DNA of 5,802 bases from an uncultured Fastidiosipila sp. (GTDB taxonomy: Bacteria > Bacillota > Clostridia > Saccharofermentanales > Fastidiosipilaceae). A model generated the notes under the pieces. It was not told the DNA's origin, did no database searches, and saw only the letters and a list, made by a program, of their open reading frames with translations. A program made the translations under genes and the position numbers. Positions 1 to 5,789 of the stretch are shown here, piece after piece. Numbering within the stretch: position 1 is the first letter of the stretch; every line of letters begins with the position of its first letter. Location: positions 1 through 5,802 of the forward strand of contig CALLQJ010000129.1 in the NCBI GenBank assembly GCA_938014865.1. The letters are read 5' to 3'.

Positions 1-207
1 CGTTATCACAGCGGCTATCCGGGCGGCCTCAAAGAGATGAGCTATGCCGATCTGCGTGAGCGCAAGCCGGAGAAGATGATCGAGCTGGCCGTCAAAGGCA
101 TGCTGCCGAAGAACAAACTCGGCCGCAAGATGATTAAGAAACTGAAGGTTTATGCCGGCCCCGAGCACAATCACGCCGCGCAGCAGCCTGAAAAATTGGA
201 TATTTAA
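1..207 (+). CDS. rplM: 50S ribosomal protein L13, C-terminal fragment (5' end outside the window)
   Basis: This frame is open from the first base to a TAA at 205-207 and gives 68 residues. The fragment shows L13 hallmarks in order: YHSGYPGG near its start, AVKGMLPKN in the middle, a basic stretch (LGRKMIKKLKVYAG), then EHNHAAQQPEKLDI at the C-terminus. These match the well-conserved last part of bacterial L13 proteins, which are about 140-150 residues, so roughly half the gene lies upstream. L13 is an early-assembling protein of the large ribosomal subunit. The next gene, 16 nt downstream, is rpsI, the classical partner, and the two are usually co-transcribed. The start codon and promoter are not visible. 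Identification is from family knowledge of the conserved tail and is close to certain. Confidence 0.97.
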   Translation, partial: RYHSGYPGGLKEMSYADLRERKPEKMIELAVKGMLPKNKLGRKMIKKLKVYAGPEHNHAAQQPEKLDI

Positions 208-210
208 GAG

Positions 211-216
211 AGGGAG
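211..216 (+). promoter_or_regulatory. Ribosome binding site of rpsI
   Basis: AGGGAG lies 7 nt before the ATG at 224. It fixes that ATG as the start over the two in-frame ATGs at 233 and 239, which would be 16 and 22 nt from the site. Confidence 0.8.
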
Positions 217-223
217 CTAATCG

Positions 224-646
224 ATGAAATCTATGTTGATGAAGGGCCCTAAGGGTCAGAACTATTATTACGGAACCGGCCGCCGCAAAGAGGCGATTGC
301 AGCTGTACGCATGCTGCCCGGCAACGGAAAAATTGAGATAAACGGAAAAGATTTCGAGGATTATTTTCCTCTCAGAACCTTGCGTCTGATCGTGAATCAG
401 CCCTTTGACGTGACGGATACCAAAGGCAAGTTTGACGTCATCGTCAAGGTGACCGGCGGCGGGATTTCCGGCCAGGCCGGTGCGGTGCGCCACGGGATTG
501 CCAACGCTCTCCAGGCGGCTGACCGCGAGACGTATCGTCCGCTGCTGAAGGATGCCGGCCTGCTGACGCGTGACTCGAGAATGAAAGAGCGTAAGAAATA
601 CGGTCTTAAGAAAGCTCGTAAAGCAAGCCAGTTCTCCAAGCGTTAA
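224..646 (+). CDS. rpsI: 30S ribosomal protein S9
   Basis: The gene encodes 140 residues of the small-subunit protein S9, whose basic C-terminal tail reaches the P-site tRNA in the decoding centre. Visible hallmarks are YYYGTGRRKEA near residue 14, PGNGKIEINGKDFEDYF around 33-49, TLRLIVNQP, the glycine-rich GGGISGQAGAVRHGIA around 78-93, LLTRDSRMKERKKYG, and the terminal KASQFSKR, with the conserved final Lys-Arg. The typical bacterial length is about 130. The extra residues are at the N-terminus, where about ten residues with three methionines (MKSMLMKGPK) precede the usual start of homology. AGGGAG at 211-216 favours the first ATG. The gene follows rplM by 16 nt and is followed by a strong terminator, so it is the last gene of the L13-S9 operon. 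Confidence 0.98.
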   Translation: MKSMLMKGPKGQNYYYGTGRRKEAIAAVRMLPGNGKIEINGKDFEDYFPLRTLRLIVNQPFDVTDTKGKFDVIVKVTGGGISGQAGAVRHGIANALQAADRETYRPLLKDAGLLTRDSRMKERKKYGLKKARKASQFSKR

Positions 647-671
647 TTACGGACAAGACGTTTATTCAGGG

Positions 672-704
672 ACCTGTCTGCTCTGCGGAGCGGGCAGGTT
701 TTTT
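672..704 (+). terminator. Rho-independent terminator of the rplM-rpsI operon
   Basis: The arm at 672-683 (ACCTGTCTGCTC) pairs with 688-699 (GAGCGGGCAGGT) across a TGCG loop. This gives a 12-pair stem with two G-T (G-U) wobbles, followed at once by six T residues (699-704). It lies 26 nt after the rpsI stop codon. Stem strength and T-tract are canonical. Some read-through is plausible, because no clear promoter sits between it and the next gene. Confidence 0.93.
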
Positions 705-727
705 CTCTTATGCCGGAAGGGCATATG

Positions 728-734
728 AAGGAGG
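728..734 (+). promoter_or_regulatory. Ribosome binding site of the amidohydrolase gene
   Basis: AAGGAGG, a near-perfect Shine-Dalgarno, lies 7 nt before the ATG at 742 and fixes that start. A shorter out-of-frame reading (ATG at 725, ten codons) overlaps this site. Confidence 0.9.
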
Positions 735-741
735 CAGAAAA

Positions 742-1962
742 ATGGCAAAAACAGTGATTACAAATGTGACGGCAGTTACAATGGATCCGCCGGGGAAAAG
801 CATAGACGATGCGTATATTCTGATCGAAGACGGCAAGGTAAATGCCGTCGGCGCCCGGAAAGAAGCCGACGGGAAGATTTTTGAAGCAGAAGGGCTCAAT
901 TATATCGACGGGGAGGGCTGTCAGGCGTATCCCGGCTTTATTGATGCACACTGCCATCTGGGCATGTTTGATGACCACATCGGCAAGCAGGGCAGTGACG
1001 GAAATGAGATTACGGACCCCGTCACCCCGCAGCTGCGGGCGGTGGACGCTTTTTTCCATGATGATCCGACCGTGCCGGAAGCTTTGGAAGGCGGGGTGAC
1101 CACGGTGATGACGGGCCCCGGAAGTGCCAATGTGATCGGCGGGCAGTTTGCCTTGCTGAAACCGTACGGCCGTACGGTCGATGAAATGACGATTCTGGCC
1201 CCTGCCGCCATGAAAGCAGCCTTAGGCGAAAACCCCAAGGGCTGCTACGGCGATAAGGGCAAGGCGCCGCAGACGCGCATGGCGAATGCCGCTTTGCTCC
1301 GCAGCGCCCTGCAGAAAGCGGCGCGCTATCGGGAGGCCGCGGCAAAAGCCGAAGAGGAAGGCCGGGACAAGCCTTCTTATGATCCGGTTTCCGAAGCCTT
1401 GCTGCCGGTCCTGGAGCGGAAATTGATTTTAAAAATTCACTGCCACCGGGCAGATGATATCCTGACTGCTGTCAGGATTGCCAATGAGTTTTCTCTGCGC
1501 TATACCCTTGATCACTGCACGGAAGGCTATCTCATCGCCGATGTGCTCGAAGAAGAATATGCCGCCGGCGGAGAAGAAGGGCACGGGACGATGGAAGGCA
1601 TTATCTGCGGCCCGCTGATTACCGACCGCAGCAAACCGGAATTAAGCCGCAAGTGGAACGGCCTGGCCGCCGTGCTCTATGATACGGGGATTCCGCTGGC
1701 GATTGCCACGGACCATCCGGTCATCCCGATTCAGTATGCGGGGATACAGGCGGCGCTTTTGATGCGGGACGGCCTGAGCCGGGAAGCGGCGCTGGAATGC
1801 CTGACCGTAAATCCTGCCCGCATTCTGGGCATGGGCGACAGGCTCGGAAGCATCAGCCCCGGCAAGGACGCCGATATCGTGTTGTGGAATGATGATCCTT
1901 TCGCCTGCCATTCAACGGTGAACCGGGTCCTGATCAACGGGCAGACGGTTTATGAAGAATAA
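742..1962 (+). CDS. Metal-dependent amidohydrolase (imidazolonepropionase-like, COG1228 type)
   Basis: The product has 406 residues. It is a cytosolic amidohydrolase-superfamily enzyme with no signal peptide or membrane segment. An N-terminal beta segment (about 1-60) precedes the TIM-barrel, which opens with the metal motif PGFIDAHCHLG (H70, H72). Other likely metal or catalytic residues are H233 and/or H235 (IHCHRADD), H258 (DHCTEG) and D324 (ATDHP). K158 in AAMKAALGENP is a possible extra ligand, which is inference. NEITDPVTPQLRA (about 88-100) and GPGSANVIGGQ (about 125-135) are typical of one bacterial subgroup. The C-terminal VNPARILGMGDRLGSISPGKDADIVLW (about 356-382) is the standard superfamily ending. 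Family members hydrolyse cyclic amides or dipeptides, and the substrate here cannot be read from sequence. The gene has a strong ribosome binding site, and its last 11 nt overlap tsaE, so it heads the tsaE-tsaB-rimI cluster. No frameshift or missing core motif is seen. Confidence 0.9.
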   Translation: MAKTVITNVTAVTMDPPGKSIDDAYILIEDGKVNAVGARKEADGKIFEAEGLNYIDGEGCQAYPGFIDAHCHLGMFDDHIGKQGSDGNEITDPVTPQLRAVDAFFHDDPTVPEALEGGVTTVMTGPGSANVIGGQFALLKPYGRTVDEMTILAPAAMKAALGENPKGCYGDKGKAPQTRMANAALLRSALQKAARYREAAAKAEEEGRDKPSYDPVSEALLPVLERKLILKIHCHRADDILTAVRIANEFSLRYTLDHCTEGYLIADVLEEEYAAGGEEGHGTMEGIICGPLITDRSKPELSRKWNGLAAVLYDTGIPLAIATDHPVIPIQYAGIQAALLMRDGLSREAALECLTVNPARILGMGDRLGSISPGKDADIVLWNDDPFACHSTVNRVLINGQTVYEE

Positions 1963-2551
1963 GTCTTTTCGCTTAGCCTTTCGCTGCCCGGCACGCGAAG
2001 ACAGCCGTCTTTTGGCCGGGAGCCTGGCCCCCTTTCTGGAGCCGGGCATGCTGCTGAGCTTAGAAGGCAGCCTGGGGGCCGGAAAGACGGCCTTTGTCGA
2101 AGACCTGGCCGGGGGCGCGGGCTTCGCGCCCGGGACGGTCTCGAGTCCGACCTTTACGATTGTGCAGGAATACCGCTCGGAGGAGGCGCTCTACCCGATT
2201 TTTCACTTCGATGTCTACCGCCTGGAAGACGCGAAGGAATTTTACGCGGCGGGCCTTGAGGAATACTTCACAGCCGGCGGTGTCTGCCTGATGGAATGGG
2301 CAGAGCGCGTAGAAGACGTGCTCCCCTCGGAAAGGATTGAGCTGACGATTGAAGCGGAGGGCCCGCTCAATGAAGAGCCTTTGGACTTCAGCCGCCCGCT
2401 GGTCCTTCCGGAAGACCGGCGGAGCCGCCTCTTCTTTTTTGAGACGGCAAGTCCCCGGGAAGAAGAGGCCCTCAGAGCCTGGCGGCATGCGCCCGGCTTT
2501 CCTGAAGATCTGCTGATCCGGGAAGCGGCGGAGGGCGCGCCGGAGGCATAA
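1952..2551 (+). CDS. tsaE: tRNA t6A37 biosynthesis ATPase TsaE
   Basis: TsaE is the small P-loop ATPase that works with TsaB and TsaD in the transfer of threonylcarbamoyl to A37 of ANN-decoding tRNAs. The Walker A motif GSLGAGKT is at residues 39-46. SPTFT at 65-69 is the family's switch-like segment, followed by HFDVYRL (85-91) and LMEWAERV (113-120, with the conserved Glu-Trp). The spacing from the start to Walker A is normal, which supports the ATG at 1952 even though no strong Shine-Dalgarno precedes it. The start lies inside the amidohydrolase gene (11-nt overlap), so translational coupling is likely. The product is 199 residues, against roughly 150-160 for most TsaE proteins. The surplus is an insertion around 137-157 and an acidic, alanine-rich tail after about 178. 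The final motif RLFFFETASPREEEAL resembles the usual C-terminal strand and helix. Confidence 0.94.
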   Translation: MKNKSFRLAFRCPAREDSRLLAGSLAPFLEPGMLLSLEGSLGAGKTAFVEDLAGGAGFAPGTVSSPTFTIVQEYRSEEALYPIFHFDVYRLEDAKEFYAAGLEEYFTAGGVCLMEWAERVEDVLPSERIELTIEAEGPLNEEPLDFSRPLVLPEDRRSRLFFFETASPREEEALRAWRHAPGFPEDLLIREAAEGAPEA

Positions 2552-2555
2552 GGAG
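2550..2555 (+). promoter_or_regulatory. Ribosome binding site of tsaB, overlapping the tsaE stop
   Basis: AAGGAG shares its first two bases with the TAA stop of tsaE (2549-2551) and sits 5 nt before the tsaB ATG at 2561. This arrangement suits re-initiation by ribosomes that finish tsaE. Confidence 0.8.
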
Positions 2556-2560
2556 AAACG

Positions 2561-3274
2561 ATGCTGATTTTATCATTTGATACAAGTGCGGCGAGGCTTC
2601 CGATTGTGCTGGCCGAAGAGGAGAAGGTCCTGGCTTCGGCCGTTTACGGCGGCAGCGGCACGCATATGAAAAATATTCTGCCGGCGATCCGGGATATTCT
2701 GGCCGAGGCCGGGAAAACGGTCAAGGACCTGGAGGCTGTGGCGGCGGTCTGCGGGCCGGGTTCTTTTACCGGCATCCGGATCGGCGCGGCGACGGCCCAG
2801 GGCCTGGCGGCGGCGTCGGGAATCCCTTGTATAAAACTGAACAGCCTGGAAGCAGCCGCTTACGGCAAGTGCGCCCCCGGCCGGATTACCGTGCCGATGC
2901 TGGAAGCGAGAAACCGCCGGGTTTATGCGGCCGCTTACAGAGGACAGGAGCTTCTGATTTCGCCCGCGGTCGGCCGGGTCGAGGATTTGGCCGCCCTCAT
3001 CGCCGGAAAAAGAGAGGATGAAAGCATTCTTTTCTGCGGGGATGAAACGGCCGCCCGTTACGCCGACGATGAAGAGGTCCTGAAACATTTGGGCGTGAAA
3101 GCCGAAGCGGCGGATGAAAGCGGCTATAAAGCCGAGGTTCTGGCCGCGCTCGCGGCCGCGGCTTGGCGGGAGGGCCGGCTTTTGAAGCCGGAGGAACTCC
3201 TGCCGGATTATTACGCCCCGACGCAGGCGGAGCGCAATTTCGGCATGGCCGAAGAGAAAGGCTTCGGCGCATGA
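2561..3274 (+). CDS. tsaB: tRNA t6A37 biosynthesis protein TsaB (inactive ASKHA-fold partner of TsaD)
   Basis: TsaB is the non-catalytic ASKHA-fold protein that dimerises with TsaD and recruits TsaE in t6A synthesis. The 237 residues are a normal length. Motifs in order are LSFDTSA (4-10), H35 in THMKNILPAI (the usual His-Ser...Leu-Leu-Pro region), the signature GPGSFTGIRIG (65-75) with AQGLA after it, LEARNRRVYAA (114-124), and the C-terminal LLPDYYAPTQAERNF (213-227), equivalent to the usual PxYLRxxxAE ending. At the usual DAR motif this protein has Glu in place of Asp (E115), a mild substitution. The ATG at 2561 is 9 nt after the tsaE stop and is preceded by AAGGAG. Its stop codon overlaps the rimI start. 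Because TsaB and RimI are fused in some bacteria, the overlap here fits a close functional or expression link. Confidence 0.95.
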   Translation: MLILSFDTSAARLPIVLAEEEKVLASAVYGGSGTHMKNILPAIRDILAEAGKTVKDLEAVAAVCGPGSFTGIRIGAATAQGLAAASGIPCIKLNSLEAAAYGKCAPGRITVPMLEARNRRVYAAAYRGQELLISPAVGRVEDLAALIAGKREDESILFCGDETAARYADDEEVLKHLGVKAEAADESGYKAEVLAALAAAAWREGRLLKPEELLPDYYAPTQAERNFGMAEEKGFGA

Positions 3275-3732
3275 TTTTCCGCAGTGCCGAAAAACATGAA
3301 CTGGAGATCCTGGCGGCTTTGGAGCAGGAGGTTTTTTCCGATCCCTGGTCTCTGCAGAGCTTGGAAGAAGAATGGCATTCCGCCCGCAGCGGCCCGGAGC
3401 TCAAGCACCCGCGCATTTATGTGACGGTAAAAGACGGCGAGATCATTGCCTACAGCGCGTCGGTCCTGATACACGACGAGCTGCAGCTTTACCGTCTGGC
3501 CGTCAGACCGGATGCCGCAAGGCAGGGGGTAGGCCGGGCGCATCTGGAAGCCTTGATTTCCGCCGCGGCGTCGGCGGGGGCCGGCATGATGACCCTGGAG
3601 GTCCGGGAATCGAATCGGGCGGCGCGAAGTTTTTACAAAAAATTCGGCGTCCGCGAAAGCGGCCGGCGCCCCGGCTATTATCAGGACACGCGGGAAGACG
3701 CCGTATTAGGCGATCTGGACTTTTCGCTTTGA
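3271..3732 (+). CDS. rimI: Ribosomal protein S18-alanine N-acetyltransferase RimI (GNAT)
   Basis: The product has 153 residues and a GNAT fold that transfers acetyl from acetyl-CoA to protein N-termini, classically the alanine of ribosomal S18. The N-terminal ALEQEVFSDPWS (16-27) is typical of RimI. The acetyl-CoA pyrophosphate loop RQGVGRA is at 84-90. LEVRESNRAARSFYKKFG (109-126) supplies E110 and Y122, which align with catalytic E103 and Y115 of the E. coli enzyme. GYYQDTREDAV (135-145) is the conserved tail motif. The frame stays open upstream to an ATG at 3163, but those 36 codons lie inside tsaB and do not resemble RimI. The ATG at 3271 gives the family-type N-terminus and an ATGA overlap with the tsaB stop, so I chose it. 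Only a weak AGAAAGG lies upstream, which points to translational coupling. The end (GDLDFSL) is slightly unusual. It is the last gene of this cluster. Confidence 0.93.
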   Translation: MIFRSAEKHELEILAALEQEVFSDPWSLQSLEEEWHSARSGPELKHPRIYVTVKDGEIIAYSASVLIHDELQLYRLAVRPDAARQGVGRAHLEALISAAASAGAGMMTLEVRESNRAARSFYKKFGVRESGRRPGYYQDTREDAVLGDLDFSL

Positions 3733-3754
3733 AACGGGCGTAAGCCGAGCTGAA

Positions 3755-3775
3755 AAGCGTCCGGCCGGGACGCTT
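3755..3775 (+). repeat. GC hairpin between rimI and the aminopeptidase gene
   Basis: AAGCGTCC (3755-3762) pairs perfectly with GGACGCTT (3768-3775) around a GGCCG loop. No T-tract follows, so it is not a canonical intrinsic terminator for rimI. Its 3' arm runs into the candidate -35 box of the next promoter. It could be a weak or factor-assisted terminator, an mRNA 3'-end stabiliser, or a regulator site. The structure is seen and its role is inference. Confidence 0.6.
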
Positions 3776-3800
3776 GCAAAGTCCGGCCGAAGTTTATAAT
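3774..3800 (+). promoter_or_regulatory. Candidate sigma-A promoter of the aminopeptidase gene
   Basis: A consensus -10 box TATAAT is at 3795-3800. The best -35 candidate is TTGCAA at 3774-3779, which matches TTGACA at four of six positions, with a short 15-nt spacer. The -10 box is convincing and the -35 is weak. Transcription would start near 3807 and give a leader of about 47 nt. A 9-nt word, GTCCGGCCG, occurs at 3759-3767 just upstream of the -35 and again at 3781-3789 inside the spacer, so a repressor or activator could act here. Confidence 0.62.
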
Positions 3801-3818
3801 AGAAGCATCTGATGATTG

Positions 3819-3839
3819 GAAGAGAATGATTTTCTCTTC
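3819..3839 (+). promoter_or_regulatory. Leader hairpin directly upstream of the aminopeptidase ribosome binding site
   Basis: GAAGAGAA (3819-3826) pairs perfectly with TTCTCTTC (3832-3839) around a TGATT loop. The Shine-Dalgarno begins at the next base. It does not bury the ribosome binding site. It could protect the 5' end of the mRNA or act as a standby or protein-binding element. Its role is inference. Confidence 0.55.
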
Positions 3840-3846
3840 GGGAGGT
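3840..3846 (+). promoter_or_regulatory. Ribosome binding site that fixes a TTG start
   Basis: GGGAGGT ends 7 nt before the TTG at 3854. The first in-frame ATG is codon 14, far from any such site, so the TTG is the start. Confidence 0.85.
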
Positions 3847-3853
3847 AGTCACT

Positions 3854-5635
3854 TTGCAGGTCAAAGAAAAATTAAGTGTATTGCGTAAGAAAATGAAAGA
3901 CAGCGGAGTTTTTGCCGTGTATATACCGACATCCGATCCGCATATGTCAGAATATATTGCCCCCGCCTACCAGACGCGGGCCTGGATTTCCGGTTTCAGC
4001 GGATCCGCGGGACAGGCGCTGGTCCTTCCCGATGAGGCCAAGCTCTGGACCGACGGGCGTTACTTTATTCAGGCCGAAAAAGAACTGCGCGGTTCGGGTT
4101 TTGATCTGATGAAGCAGGGAACGCCGGGGTATCCTTCCTTACAGGAGTATCTGAAAGAGCATATGCCCGAAGCGGCTGTTTTGGCCGTGAACGGGGAAAT
4201 CCTTTCAAGGCGCGAGGCCGAGCAGCTGCAGAAGCTCGCTGAGGACGGGCATTTCAAAATAAATTTCGACCTGGCGCTGACGGAAGCGATTTGGGAAGAC
4301 CGCCCGGCGCTGCCGCAGGCTGATATTTTCCTGCTGGAAGAACAGTACAGCGGCAAGACGACGGAAGCAAAGCTCGAGGACTTAAGAGCATATCTGGCGG
4401 AGAACCGTTACGATGCCGCCCTTTACGGCCGGCTCGACGATATCGCCTGGCTTTATAATTACCGGGGCCGTGATATTGCCCACACGCCGGTCGCCCTGGC
4501 CTATGCCTATGTCAGCCGGGAAGAGGCCGTTTTATTCATTGATCAGAATAAAGTTTCCGATAAGCAGAAAAAGGCCTTAAAGAAAGAAGGGGTCCGGCTT
4601 GAAGCGTATGAAAAGGTCGGGCAATTCCTGAAGGGCCTGTCCGGCAAGCGGATTGTCCTGGACAAGGCGGGGATCAACAATCGGCTTTACGAAGCGATTC
4701 CTTCAGACTGCGAGATTGTGCAGGGCAAAAATTACACGGAAAAAGCGAAGGCCGTCAAAAATGAGACGGAACTTAAAAATCTTAAAGAAGCCTATCGCAA
4801 AGACGGTTTGGCCGTCACCCGCATGATTTATTGGCTGAAGACCGCGGATGATCTTCGCGCATTAGATGAACTCGAGGTCAGCCGGAAGCTTCTTTCTTAC
4901 CGGGAAGAGCTGAGCCATTTCCTGGAAGAAAGCTTTACGACGATTGCCGCCTACGGCGAGAATGCCGCCATGATGCATTATGCGCCGACGGAGAAAAACA
5001 AAAGCAATCTGCAGCCGGAAAGTTTCCTCCTGGTGGATTCCGGCGGCCAGTACTTAGAAGGCACGACGGATACGACCCGGACCATTGCCCTGGGCCCTCT
5101 GTCGGAGCAGGAAATCAAGGCCTATACCCTGAGCCTGAAATGCCACATCGCTCTGGCAAGCGCGGTTTTCTTAAAAGGCTCCACGGGCTATTACCTGGAT
5201 GCGCTGGCCCGCCAGCCCCTGTGGAAGCATTATTACGATTATAAATGCGGCACCGGGCACGGCGTCGGCTATCTTCTGAGCGTACATGAGGGTCCGCATT
5301 CCGTGTCCCCGCGTCCTAATAATGTGGCGCTGGAACCGGGCATGGTCGTGACCGACGAACCCGGCGTCTATCTGGAAGGGCAGTTCGGCGTGCGCCTGGA
5401 AAATGTCTACGCGGTAAAAGAAGACTGCTATGCGGAGCCTGATCAGTTCTACTGCTTCGAAAATCTCACGCAGGTGCCTTTCGAGCGCGAAGCCATTGAC
5501 ACCGGGCTTTTGACCGCGGAGGAAATTGCCTGGACCGATGCTTATCACCGGCAGGTTTATGAGGCGCTTTCGCCCGAGCTCGGCGAGGCGGAACGGGCCT
5601 GGCTCAAGGAGGTCTGCCGGCCCTTGGAGGCGTAA
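3854..5635 (+). CDS. Long-form Xaa-Pro aminopeptidase (aminopeptidase P, M24B family)
   Basis: This 593-residue cytosolic dimetal peptidase removes the N-terminal residue of peptides whose second residue is proline. It is the three-domain form, like eukaryotic XPNPEP1, and longer than the roughly 360-440 residues of short bacterial forms. Two creatinase-like N-terminal domains cover about 1-300, with SDPHMSEYIAP (27-37), ISGFSGSAG (45-53) and LWTDGRYFIQA (64-74) in the first, and GRLDDIAWLYNYRG (192-205) in the second. The pita-bread catalytic domain follows. Its metal ligands are D395 (LVDSGG), D406 (TTDTTRT), H469 (GTGHGVG), E502 (TDEPG) and E516 (RLEN). H375 (MMHY) and H478 (VHEGP) are the usual substrate-side histidines. 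All five ligands are present, so it should be active. The TTG start at 3854 is set by GGGAGGT at 3840-3846. It has its own candidate promoter and probably its own terminator. No signal peptide is seen. Confidence 0.96.
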   Translation: MQVKEKLSVLRKKMKDSGVFAVYIPTSDPHMSEYIAPAYQTRAWISGFSGSAGQALVLPDEAKLWTDGRYFIQAEKELRGSGFDLMKQGTPGYPSLQEYLKEHMPEAAVLAVNGEILSRREAEQLQKLAEDGHFKINFDLALTEAIWEDRPALPQADIFLLEEQYSGKTTEAKLEDLRAYLAENRYDAALYGRLDDIAWLYNYRGRDIAHTPVALAYAYVSREEAVLFIDQNKVSDKQKKALKKEGVRLEAYEKVGQFLKGLSGKRIVLDKAGINNRLYEAIPSDCEIVQGKNYTEKAKAVKNETELKNLKEAYRKDGLAVTRMIYWLKTADDLRALDELEVSRKLLSYREELSHFLEESFTTIAAYGENAAMMHYAPTEKNKSNLQPESFLLVDSGGQYLEGTTDTTRTIALGPLSEQEIKAYTLSLKCHIALASAVFLKGSTGYYLDALARQPLWKHYYDYKCGTGHGVGYLLSVHEGPHSVSPRPNNVALEPGMVVTDEPGVYLEGQFGVRLENVYAVKEDCYAEPDQFYCFENLTQVPFEREAIDTGLLTAEEIAWTDAYHRQVYEALSPELGEAERAWLKEVCRPLEA

Positions 5636-5701
5636 AAAAGGGGCCGGGCTTTGCTCCCTGTGTGCAGATAAGCCAGGAAAAATGTATGATAGAGAAGAAA
5701 C

Positions 5702-5732
5702 AAAAGCCCTTTTCATTTGTAAAGAGGCTTTT
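5702..5732 (+). terminator. Probable intrinsic terminator after the aminopeptidase gene
   Basis: AAAAGCCCTTTT (5702-5713) pairs with AAAGAGGCTTTT (5721-5732) around a 7-nt loop, with one C-A mismatch and one G-T (G-U) wobble. The outer AAAAGCC/GGCTTTT part is perfect. The stem ends in TTTT, and the A-tract on the other side would let it also work in the reverse direction. The T-tract is short, and the hairpin is 66 nt after the stop, so the call is moderate. Confidence 0.6.
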
Positions 5733-5783
5733 GACAGAGGAGAAAACAGTGAGAATTGCAAATTAAACTGAAATTCAATTCTG

Positions 5784-5789
5784 TACAAT
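5784..5789 (+). promoter_or_regulatory. Possible -10 box of a downstream promoter
   Basis: TACAAT matches TATAAT at five of six positions in an AT-rich tract. The best -35 at an acceptable distance (TTAAAC at 5763-5768, 15-nt spacer) is poor. This is a tentative mark only, because the gene it would serve lies outside the window. Confidence 0.25.

Noticed and set aside
725..757. Ten-codon out-of-frame reading (MKEAEKWQKQ) overlapping the amidohydrolase start
   Set aside because: Its putative Shine-Dalgarno is poorly spaced, the frame covers the real ribosome binding site, and so short an overlap is easily due to chance. Comparative conservation would be needed to revive it.
2573..3088. Minus-strand open frame of about 171 codons opposite tsaB
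   Set aside because: It is a shadow of a clear TsaB gene, with arginine-rich composition typical of antisense translation and no family features.
3163..3270. Upstream in-frame extension of rimI
   Set aside because: These 36 codons lie inside tsaB, do not resemble any RimI N-terminus, and the ATGA overlap start at 3271 gives the expected protein.
3755..3775. GC hairpin as an intrinsic terminator of the rimI cluster
   Set aside because: The stem is good, but GCAAAG follows it instead of a T-tract, so it is listed only as a hairpin.
5731..5759. TTGACA as a -35 box of a promoter
   Set aside because: The hexamers 16-18 nt downstream (GAATTG, AATTGC, ATTGCA) are poor -10 boxes.
5682..5771. 29-codon reading starting MYDREETKALF after the aminopeptidase gene
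   Set aside because: It runs through the terminator-like hairpin, has only a weak AGGA before it and resembles no family I know.
5171..5788. Minus-strand open frame of about 205 codons
   Set aside because: It lies almost wholly antisense to the catalytic domain of the aminopeptidase, which has all its motifs. It shows no recognisable family, and such frames are expected opposite GC-rich coding sequence.
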